NCBI RefSeq assembly: GCF_037975245.1
Contig: NC_092571.1
Location: 15,497,917-15,561,916 of the forward strand
Source: Apostichopus japonicus
Lineage: Eukaryota; Echinodermata; Holothuroidea; Aspidochirotida; Stichopodidae
Direction: 5' to 3'
DNA length: 64,000 bases
The notes beneath the pieces were generated by a model. The model was not told where the DNA came from. It did not search any database and was given only the letters and a program-made list of their open reading frames with translations. This document shows, piece by piece, positions 29,622-41,600 of this stretch. The number at the start of each line of letters is the position of its first letter. Position 1 is the stretch's first letter. The translations under genes and the position numbers were made by a program.

Positions 29622-32600
29622 GTAAGCTGAATGTTAGGCTATCTGAAAGTTAGGCCTAAACTCTAAGTAAGATCCTAGGCCCTATCATTCATTTATTTGT
29701 TTTTTCACATAAATATTACAATGTGAATGGAAGTCTTCTGAAAAGCCTATGCTGGCTTAACAAAACAGAAGACTCCCATGAAGAAAAGATAGAAAATAGT
29801 GAAAATAATGTTAATAACAATACGTATACGCGTCAATATGTGAATATGCTGCTATGCGACTATTCAGCTAAATCATGTTACAATATTATGTTACAATATT
29901 TCTGTCAGGCCCTTCTTCTCAGTTAATCTAGCCTTAGCACTGGCCCAAACTTACTTTAGGCCTCACCTAGCTTAAGCCAACAGTTACACTGCAGTGGCCT
30001 ATGCTAAGCCAAGCTATGGTCTTATCTGCAACTTAAAAGCCAAGGCCTTGGTACTATTGTTTTACTTATAATAGCCTAAACTTAGGCCACAACTTTAATG
30101 CAGTTATGACAGAGGCAATATGATTGATAAGTAAATAATGTAACTTTAGTGCAAGTGAGTGAGGCATAACATTGGCCTTAGTAAGACCCATTAATAGCTG
30201 TCATAGTTGATATCTATATTTCAACTTTGTGATTCATAGGCCCTAGGCTAGAGGGTTTGGCTTTGATCAGCATTTTACTTAGGCTAGTACCAGAAAGATA
30301 GATTTATAGTACTTAATAAGGTCTGGAATTAACTTGCACTAGAGCAAAGGTGAAATTTCCCTAAATTCATTGAAAGTATGCTGTGTAATTCTGGAAAATA
30401 GGCTATAACAAATTGCAAAATGAATGTTTCCTTGTTTCACCATAGCTTATCTAGCTGTTGTCACTGGGTGTGCTACCGTGAAGATTAAAACTTTAACCTC
30501 TTCATATGGTTTTAGCTTGGACTCTGGAGATTAGAACTTGGATATAAGATTTTAGAGAGGTAGAAGTCAATGGGTTAAGTAAATGGACTTCAGTCTTCAA
30601 GGCATGATAATACTAGTGGTATTACTCAAGGTAGTGTGTTAGGGCCTTTTTGTTTGTTATTTTATATAGGGATGCACCGGATATCTGGTCCGGCCGGACT
30701 ATCCGGCCGGATAGTGAGAAATTATCCGGTTCCGGTTCCGGCCGGATATTTTTCAAAATCCGGCCGGATCTTTTTCAAAATCTGGCCTGAATCATTCCTT
30801 AAAAAGGTGTTGGTATTAACTTAAAATCAATGTAAACTATTTCCAAAAATTAATAAAAACATTCAAAGTAAGGAAAAATTAGGTTTAACCTGTTTAATTT
30901 AATTTTCTCAATGGTCTGACCCACTGTTTCTAAAGATCAACCAAAACAATACAACTACTGTAATTATATGAAGCTATATATACAACAAATACAGTTTGCA
31001 GTGAAAATCATTTCTTGCAGCCTTCATCAGTTTAATATTGTAGTTATTTTATTAAAGAATGTAGATTACACCACTTCAAGTCATATTTAATCTCATAAAT
31101 GGGGTCTTAATTTCACCTTCCTTATAATATGCATATACCTCACCTAAGATTTGCTCCTTGTTTCATACTTCTACTTCTTATTAATGATTTTCTTTTGTGT
31201 AATGAAAAAATCCGGTTCCGGCCGGATTTTATCCGGCCGGATTTCACGTACTATCCGGCCAGATCCAAAAATTTGGATCCGGTGCATCCCTAAGTTTATA
31301 TAATGACTTGCCTAACTGTTGTTTATAGAAGAACTTATTTATTTGCAGGTGCTACAAAGTTATTTCAGCAAATCAGTTGTGTTGACGGTATAGATAGTTT
31401 GCAACTTAGGGATCTTGATCGACTACAAGTTCAGTTTTCAAGTTCCAACCTGATAAATTTGTGTAAATTATTGACTGTTTATACTAAGAAGTATCAGGGG
31501 ATTTTTAGTAGAAATTACCACTTATATGATCGGAATGGTCGAAAAGTTGTTTGGAGTACATTCAGGTGGAGAAAAGAATATATATATAGGTGTTTATGAT
31601 CATGACTTGAGCAGTGGCAGAGCTAGGGGTGTTGGTCAGGGGGTGCAAGAATGGTCTGTAGGGGCGCTTTCGACACTTTCTAAGCGGAGCGCCACCATTG
31701 GTTGGCGTGGAGCGTACAGAAATTTTTGAGTAAAGATACACTCTAGATCGCCGGAAATGACCCTTTTCGGGCCTTGCTAATTTGCAGATAACCGAAGAAT
31801 AAATAAGTGTCATCGCAATTTGTCAGAAAATTACACCAACAAAATGTGACAAATGTCAATAGGTAGATGAGAGCGCAATAAAAAATTCAATAATCGCGAA
31901 TAAGTAAAAAGTGGTAAAAAGCTGAAAAGGGCGCCAGCAGTCCATTTGAGTCCGTCAGGGAGGGCATCCGCCCCCCCTGACTGTATGGACGCTCCGCCAC
32001 TGGACTTGAGTTTTTCCAAACCTATTCAACAGCAGGTTCATAAAGCTAATATTTTAGTATCATAGAAGCTGCAGAAATCTTGTAGACATGATGTCAGGAA
32101 AATATGTAGCATTTGTTGTTTGATGTTTGGAGTAATTTACCAGAGAATGTGTATTCTGTGTTTCAATTTGAAATTTTTTTTAGGTAAATTCTGGTTTGGT
32201 CAACATGTTAAGTTCAATTATAAAGCTGATTTGTACACTCCATATCCTGGTTAGCCATAGCCATGCAGCCATGACCTGATGACCAATAACTAGATAGCAA
32301 TAAGAAGAGGTGGTTGACATATAGGTCTACTTAAAGGCATTGAAGACTCGCCCCCAAACCGTGTGCCACACTCTGAAAAAGTTAACTTTCCGTTGCTTGC
32401 AAGTGAAGTTTTCTTCTTGTCGCTACAAAATGCAGACAGTAATGAAACGTGATACCTTGTTATCTTTTATCTAGACCAAAGATGTCCATCGCTGCTATAT
32501 ATACTGTGTTGTGGGTATTGACTGTAGCTGTATGTATTGAATGTACCCTAGTGTCTAATTACCGACGGTAGCATGCTGTGTGTGTATTTTCTGGGAACGA

Positions 32601-35600
32601 TGGTGGTGTCTAACACTTCTGTTACACCTCATTCAAAACTACGTCAGATTACCGGCATGAGACGTTTCTTTGTGCGCGAGTCTTCACACCCTTTAATAGA
32701 GCTGCATCCAGTATGGTTCCTAAGGTATCCTAAGGGTAAATGTGGTTTTCACTTGACATTTAAACCCACCAACAACAGTGTTTATCAGTACGTCGAAAGC
32801 AACACAGTACGCAAAATTGAGTGAACGCACAAAGTCACACGAAACTAACTTGTGTAGCTAAGAAAGGATGCCAAAATGCAACGTCATTCAAAAAGTATTT
32901 CTATTTTATTTTCAACCTGACCATTTTATCTTGCTAGTTGTAGTGACAGAATGATGTATCTGAGCAAACTTAAGAAGGTTGGGCAGTTACTTACCAACAC
33001 TGAACTGATTGTTGCAATTAGCCTGAAATATTCTTTTTGATTCTCTAATTGGGCTTTTCCTTCAACAACAAAACTAAAAAGAACAAGAACTGAGGATTTG
33101 ACATGCTGGTAGGCCTATAATTTGTTAGTGCTGTGTATGCAATGTGGCAAAACAGCAAATAGGAAACTGGTAATGTAAAGCCTCATGATTTCTTTGCCAA
33201 AACTACATGTACTCAAAATGAAATCAAAACATTGATCAGTGAAATTGGAAATTGTAAATGAATGCAGTATACTTATAAATCTTCAGAAGAAAAAAAAAAT
33301 TGTTTGGCATGTTGTATTGATGACAAACTTGTAGCAATAAAATGTAAATTGTAATCATCATGTATTAGCATGTATACACAGTTTTATTTGTTAGTTTTCT
33401 GTTGGCAAAAAAAGCCTCACCGCTCCATCTGAAGTACTTAGTCACAAACTAATGTTCACAGTTTTAGCGATGGGACTGCTAAGTCTGTTACCATGGCCAA
33501 GTAAATATATTAAGTGATATTTTGATGACTAAATTAGTATAATTACAGAGGAATGAACTTTAAGCCTATCATCACTGATTAATTTGGCTTACTCATACAG
33601 TAGCTCTGGTAAACAAGTTATCCCAGTTAAGAAGTATTAATGTTTCAAATTGAGTTAATGAGTGGCCTAACATGTAGAGAATGTTTAGATACATGTTATA
33701 TGCAACATTCACTCATTCATGTGGGATCCAATATGATACATACATATGTCACCAGTGGTTCATGAAATGGGCTCATGCTAAGATTTCAGGTGTTGTAACA
33801 ACATACTGATTGTTACTGTAACTGATGAGCTAATATGACTACTGATATCTATTCACTCTTTTTGTTTTTAAAAAAGAATGGTTGGAACGTGCAGCAGGTG
33901 TACATACACATATAAAGCATCACAGTTTATGTGGGATTAACAGTTAATTATTATTGTTGAGGACATTACAATTTGCATTAAAGTTTATGAACCATTGGAA
34001 ACATTTACAAAGTAGCCCAAACGTTATTTGCTATTTTTAATTCCATGAACACCCAATACCAGCCAGTGACTTGCCTGCATTACTAGATGCTGTGCTTTTA
34101 CTGTACAACTCTGGTATTCAATGTGTGACCGTTATAAAGGGTTGCCAAGAAAACCTGTGGATTGTCGCCAAATAAATTGGAAGGAAAAAGGAAATTGCCG
34201 GTATTTGTAGAAATAGAGGGAAGTTTGTAAAGTCTTGGGTATCTAGACTAACTTAAAAGTTGCAAAATATAACACCTTTTAGATTTTAATCTTGGCTTTT
34301 TACAATGAGGAAAGTTTGTTTATGTATATTTACTGATCTATTATTTGCTTGTTAACATGACACTTGAAGCCAGTTCAAATGCTGATAAACTGTTTTAGGG
34401 GGAATGCAATTTCAGCTTCTTTTTAAGATAACTATTGTGATAAATTTGTGGATGCCATTTGATACTAACCGCCCATAACAATAAAATCCATTAGTGAGAC
34501 TACTGTAGTCCAGTTTCATTTCAAATAATGAAGTTGAAAAATGTCAACAGGTTTTTATCTCAATACATTACATGTATCGAGATATTGTAACAGTAAGTGG
34601 GACTCTCTCTTCTCTTAAAAATTTTTCAGCGTCTTCATATAAAGTTCTTTTTCTCTGGAATTTTCAGAGCAAGCATATATCATATAGGCCAACAAAAGTT
34701 ACTATTTTTTATTCGAGAATTTTATCTCATTCTATGACTTTTTCACCGATTTATGTCCAAATCGGGCCAATTTGGACTGAAATACAGTTGAAACAACGCA
34801 TTTTTGCACACGCTCCAAAACTTATGTTTTATGAAAGAGAATAGAATAGAATTGTCTTTCAACAGTGGTATCGTCTAAGATAGGGTCCCATGTATTATAT
34901 ATTTTATTAACATTTTAAACTTTCATTCGTTGTTTACAGGTAGGTATTAATAAGAATTTTACTAGCTGTATATGACATTTTATGGCTTTTATTTGCTTTA
35001 TTTGATGCTTAAATGATTTTTCTTTCTTAAAACTACACTGAGCTGCCGCCCCTACTTTTAGTAAAAAGGTCCGTTTTTGATGATTAAGCCCCGCCTCCAA
35101 GTCTGGTTTATAGCAGATTGGCTATGACTCATGGACAGCTACATGTTAGATATACGAAAATGGCTACACTCGCGACCAATTTTCTTTACCGTAGTTAGGT
35201 ACGCAAGGTGTTGTGTATTGCATGCTAAATGCACACATTGTGTACTTTTGAATTTTGCGTAGTGCATTTAATTAATATTAGGCCTTCGGTTTTGTAACAT
35301 ACATTTAAGGATAGTACTGGGGTTCAGGTAGCTTTTCAGAGCAAGGGCCATGATAAGTTTGTTTGATTGCCCTTCATGTATTTTTGTATAATTACGTTTA
35401 CACATTGTTGTACTTCTGAAGGCTACTTACTGTAGGCCTAATGCATTTAAAAAATATATATATAGGCCTAGGCCCCCTTACCTAGGCCTATTAGGCTTTC
35501 AGTGATAGCCACATTAGCATTGTACTGGTGTTCAGACAGCTTTTCCTAGGAAGGACCAGGGTAAGTTTGTTTGATGGGTACGTATAAAAGAGGAGCCGGC

Positions 35601-38600
35601 CATAGCATCACAACTTTTATAAGACTATAAAAATTGTATAAGGTTATGTTTTATTTATAAGGATATAAGATGTATAAGGTTATAAGAAGTATGTTTAGCT
35701 TTCTTTTGAACCTGTAATGTTTGACATCAAATGTACAAAGAATTAAAATAAAATAACAAAATGGAGAGGAACTGAGGTGGCTATTAGGGGAGGAGGAGGC
35801 CACCCATCACTTGCATATAAAAACTTGTAATCTTCTTTTACATTATTTTTTCCAAGTCATAAATCCATGAAATCTTCATGTCAGAAATATTGAGATGGAA
35901 AAACGTGGGTTGTTTTGATATCTAGAAGTGGACACAGTTTTGATGGTAGTCACCACTACAGTCTACAGTAACATACAGTAGGTCAATAGGCCTAGCTCTC
36001 AAGGCAGGCATCAAGAATATGGTCGAGTTGTTCGCCTCTTCTAATTTGGCCGTTGTCATTGACGTCAAACTATATGACCAAAAAGTCCAACAGAGACTGA
36101 CCCAAGATGAAGGATACCACATAAAAAATAAGTTCTTAAATATTCTATGACATTACTAAACCTTGCAACGTCGTTCTTTCGACTAACAGGCAATGAGCGC
36201 TAAAGGCAAGACTAGCAGGATAAAGTGTAACCTGCAAGAGACTATTCGTGGCAAAGTAGCAAAAATGCAAGTTATATATTTGTTGTACCATGATTGATAT
36301 TGATAATTGTAGAGACAGAGCAAAGATTTGAAATTAGGAATCAAAATTAAAACTTCCAGTATTGAGATACTGCGTCATTGATGCTCTTGTTTTTTTTTAA
36401 AGTATTTGTATCCAATAACAAGTGCTTTTCATGCGTGAATAATACTAGTATTAGCTATTTGGATAATCATTTTAAGTGTGTCCTGGTGAGGAGGAAACGT
36501 TAAGAACCAAATGCCATTATTAATTACCTGCTTGCTAACTTTCATTTCGTAAGAAAATCTACATCTGGAGGGCTGCGGTAATTTGATCAATTGCAATTTT
36601 ATGTCGATAAATGCTCTACAGAGAAAAAATTGCAGTTACAAAAACAAGGAGCCCTTAAAAAGTTCATAGTGTGAAACTGCAAGGATCGGTTAAACCTAGT
36701 TATGCTTTTTTTTTAGTGATTATGCTAACTTAAGAATAACAGCATTTATATTGACATTTGACAGAGTGAAAGAGGAGTTTTCTATTTTTAAGTGGAACTA
36801 TAACGGTGTAACATAAAACAAAAAAGTGCTGATGTATTGAAAACATGTGAGCGAATAAGTAAGTAAAAACTTTATTTTCCCAAAAAGGAAATTCATGTAC
36901 TTGAACGTACAGCAAATAAGAAAGAAACTAAATTGTTTTTATAGCTAATTTACCATGTCAAAGCAAGGAAAGGAAAATGTGCTTCCAAATGAAACAAACA
37001 AGATAGCTACTATTGCACAATCAAAAAGGTACTATTGCACAATGCAAAGTTCTGGACAGATTAATAACAATGGTCCATTCCTCCTAGTTAACTGCACTTA
37101 AATGAGTCGTGGGGGTTGGGGGGGGGGGGTCCAGGGAGGAAAGCTTTACAATTTGGCCATCCTACCTGTGCACAAACCAAACATTGTAGATGTAGATGAA
37201 ACATTTTCCCCCTCAGAATTGAGTGGGCATACAAAGGCTCGTTGTAACATGGAATTTATACTGACAATTTTCAGGGTTTTTTTTTTTTTTTAATCAAAGT
37301 TTGCTGGGACAAATATATATTCTGGATGTTTGAGGATTTAGCAGCTCACAGAATCGGTTCTCATTGTCAAGACACCTGATTGTATTGACAAAACTAGTTT
37401 TGTTTTTTATTATTAAGTTGAAGAGGAATCCTGGGTGACTATAAAGAATCCCTTGAGGCATTTTCTAACAACTGTTTAGGGTATTTTTTTACATTTTAAA
37501 AATTGCGTCTGTCGAATTGTTTTCTAAGTAGTGTTACATAAAGAACACAGACTGTTTATTTTGTTATCAAGAGGAAACGGAAAGATCGAATAGGAATTTT
37601 GTTGGATACACAGACTGTAGTGCAATACTGAACCATTTTACTGTTATCCAAGAGAATTAGAGTCGGTGAATGACTTTTAGAAATTCCCCACCTTTTTACA
37701 CCACGTACAGTACTTACTGTGCCTAATCGTCCATACAATGCAGTGTATTGAATCAGTGTGTGACAACGTTGGTGTGACCACCATGTGAGGAATTTTGTAA
37801 CTTCACTCATCACACTGCTTTTTCATGCAAGGTGAGACTTGTGAGTTTCTGAGGACTGTTTCCTCAGTTAAAAGTTTAAATCCTTGACATCCATTCTACT
37901 GGAACTGTTTAGAGTACATATATAACAGGGCAAACAGTGCACAGATGTGACCTCATATCAGGAAGTACTGTAACTTACTAAGGTCCTAAAAATTCAATCT
38001 AATCACTACTCAAAAGCATTTGAGATCTGCTGATAAGGGAAAGCTTATATACATACATGGACAATTGGGAGTTTCATGTTAGTAAATAGAGGAGTGTGAA
38101 TTGAACGTACAAGGCAGTAGGGGTAGTACTTCCTGGTGCCTCACAAAATCTGAGGTGGCTAAAACTTGCTGGATGAGATTACAGAAATTAATTTAGCTAT
38201 GAAATTTTATACTTTGAACTAGATATTCCAAAGTTCAGACCTTTTCAATGACAGAGCTCTAGACATGGAGGAGGGAAAAAAACAAACTTGACAACTTAAA
38301 GGTATGCTGTATGGCCCCAAATATGCTAGATGTTCAAATATGGTCACCCTTTGGCAAAATTCTTAAACTGTCTTTATTTCAACCTTCGAGGAAATTTTCC
38401 TCCATTTGACAGTCAGTCATCTTGTGTGTTCCTTCAAAAATGTCTGAGAACAATTTGGAGAGTAAAGACCTCCAGGAGAGTACTTTTTGAAAACTTCTAG
38501 CAGTTATAGCGTGCTATAATTTGGGGCCTATACTGACTACCTTTAAGTGTTCCAGAACTGAGAACAATGATCAGACATTTGGTTGGTGGTTACCAAGGAA

Positions 38601-41600
38601 GTTTGCAAAGCTGATTATTGGTGACCACTTTCTTGTCTTTCTAGCATATTTGGGAGTATTAAGTACAATACTGATCAGTATTGGTATGTTGGAAACAAAG
38701 CCATTGAAGTTACTCATCAGTTTTTGAAACTATTATGAATCTTCCTTTACTGCACATCTGAATCCGAGAAAATACCTGTACACTAATTTCAGACAACTAG
38801 TTCACTTTTTGTCTGTTGCAAGAAGCAGCAGTTGAGTCTCCTTACCTGTATGCTCATAACATTTGCACTCTTGTTTACCATGTCTAGGATAAACTGGTAA
38901 TCTCTTTAACACTGTACACCTTTAGCGACGATTCACAACCAGTCTTTTTGAAGGACACATTAGGGATTACCTTTCCTGTGAATAGAATCACCTGGGGGAC
39001 TGTCTCCACTGCACAATAACATTTATTACAAAAGCCAAAATACTGGAAAATATCAAAAGACAGACTTTTGTAATTTTTTTTTTTTTTGCAGATTGACAAA
39101 AATGATCATTGTTTCTGGAAAAATATCAAAAGACAGACTTTTGTAATTTTTTTTTTTTTTGCAGATTGACAAAAATGATCATTGTTTCGCATGCATTGAA
39201 AGTTACAACGTAAATCTTTGTGTGAGAACATAGATAGAAGAGAGTTCTTAGTTTCAAAGAAAAGTACCACATGTTGACTAGCACAATGTGCTGCGACCTT
39301 AGCACTGGTAACAGTTTCCGTTTTAGGAAGGCCAGTTAATAGTTTCATGTTGTTGGTTTTAGTCCATATAGGTATGGTCCATATGTATCAAATACTTACT
39401 TAATGGCTGTGGTTTATTATGTTGCATATATATATAAATATATGCATATGAATATATAACTATATATGTGTGTGTATATATATATATTCATATATAAATA
39501 TATATATATTCATTGCCACAATTTTAATTAATGAGAAGAAAATGCGTGGGCTTTGTCGGCATCATACAATAGGGAGATACACAGGGTGGTACTGAACATG
39601 GGTGCACAGTATGTGTTTCAGTTTGCTATTTATAATCAGGTGAAAGTAAAATTTAGTTTCTAACTTTTCTCACAATGTGATTCGTTTGAACAAGCAATTA
39701 TGTTTGTAAAATTGTTTGTGATGGGTCAAATCCTGAACATTTTATAAAGCCGCCTGCCATACCAGGGATACCTAGCCTAGCCTACTTTGCATATATGCGA
39801 ATTTGGGCTTGTCATCATCGTTAATTGTCGAGGTGAAACTACTAGCTAATTTTAATTGTGCATTTGTGAAAGAAAAGATGTCTACATTTCTTACTATAGT
39901 TCCTAGGCTCAGCGATCTGTCAGTTCCTTCTGAGTAAGACAATTTTAGCTTCCTGTTTGTGTGTCAAGTAGGGACTGAATGATGAAAATCACAAAAGAGC
40001 CACATCAGCACCCCAAAATGTTGATCTTTTTTCCTACCTTTCTTTGTCAGTAGTGTGATTAAAATCAAAGAAATTTATATGAATAAACTATTAACTTGTA
40101 CATGTCAAGCATGGAGCTCCTAAACCTGCAAGATTTACTTCACTCCTCACTTACATGTCTCCTCACAACCTCTACCGTGTCTAGAGTGAACAAAGCATGA
40201 ATAATTTCTCAGTATGAGTTGGAGAAAAAAAAACACCTACTTTCAGCCAATCATAATACTAGATTTGGTCTCAAGTCCATTCAGTCTCAAATTGATAATG
40301 GCAATGTTAAAATGGCTTATTTGCATAAATTTGCATAATCACATGGTCTAAAGACAGTCATAGAGTGTCTACTTGTATGCTGCAGCATGTAGTATATGAT
40401 GGCATACTATAGTAGCTTGATTTAATCTTGTGAAACTTGAAAGGTGGGAAATCATTAAGAGGGGAAAACCAGCCACTTTAAGGAGGAGTGTGTAAGTCAT
40501 ATCAGGTACAGACAGGGTTACCATATTTATATGGTTGAAAAGTGGGATACTGCAACCCTCCCTCTCCTTTGAAGCAAATTTTGGCTTTATAAGAGGGCTA
40601 CATGTCTTTTTCCAACCAAGCCTTTGGGCTAATATTTGGTCATTAATCATAGTTTGTGTGTTGAAAACGATTATATCGTACTTCAGAATGGTCTTGTATA
40701 ATAAATGCTTAAGAATATATCCAATTCTTTTATTTTCTAAGCTTGCTAATTGAAAAAAAAAAGTTGGGGGAATATTTTGGAATCTCCCATTGAACACCTT
40801 TAGAAAATCAGGACAATGTAGTTTGCCAGCCGGGTAATGTTTGTTTCAAGAACGGGATAATCCTGATTACTTGGGCGCGTATAGTATTTAATCTAATCAG
40901 GTAGCCACTACTGGTACAGCGCCCAGCCACTACTGTATAGTTCCATTATTCCATACTTAACTGCGGGTTTGAAATGTGACAGTACAGTTTTCCAAGACGT
41001 GAAATTTTTATTAAAAGTGAATCTGGTTAGAATAACAAAATGTTAATGAAAAAGGCAGCTAAGCCACTTAAAGAGTAATATATGTAAGTACGTCGTCATA
41101 TCAGACAGCCACCTCTGTACTGCACCAAGTTGTATGTCACAGTATCTACAGTATTTAAAGCACTGTGTCACATAAGATGCCATGGACTTTGATTTATCAA
41201 GATTGATATTGACATTAATGATAAAATCAAGTTTATAGGGATTTCAAGTGATGTATTCGGGTAGACAAAAGTCTTTTTGTATTGTGCAATATTGTTTACA
41301 CAGTTCTGTAAGTAAACAAATACATACTGTGTATAATAAATATCAAGTTCAAAGAGCAACAGAGGAGCCATAATGATAAACTGTATTCTGTATGGATACT
41401 GTATTGTGTATGGATACTGTATTCTGTATGGATACTGCATTGAGTGCATTCTGTATACACAGTATTCTGTATGGGTACCATATTCTGTATGGATACTATA
41501 TTCTGTATGGATACTGTATTCTGTATGGATACTGCATTCTGTATACACAGTATTCTGTATGGGTACCATATTCTGTATGGATACTGCATTCTGTATACAC

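Larger units (their letters stand above)
30555..32260 (+). mobile_element. LINE reverse-transcriptase remnant interrupted by two hAT-type elements
   Basis: Plus-strand pieces read in order: [20 protein letters not shown] then [10 protein letters not shown] (fingers/palm motif before the catalytic site), then [12 protein letters not shown] and LRDLDRLQ (the degenerate A-D-D catalytic box, here A-G-A), and finally, after 32010, [14 protein letters not shown]. The gaps are exactly the elements at 30667-31292 and 31612-32002. The catalytic aspartates are lost and frames shift, so it is dead. Confidence 0.75.
32697..41372. other. Remainder of PTPN11 intron 1
   Basis: Mostly unique AT-rich intron with no PTPN11 exon. 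It holds an isolated EF-hand-coding segment on the minus strand (35992-36069), a LINE-tail-like fragment (36848-36930), a 72-bp tandem duplication (39043-39187), TA-rich microsatellites (39425-39510), and AGGCCTA motifs at 35280-35500. The 142-aa minus ORF at 40369-40797 shows no family features. Confidence 0.5.

Noticed and set aside
40369-40797. 142-codon minus-strand ORF in PTPN11 intron 1
   Set aside because: No recognisable motif, no splice context, and composition like translated intron.
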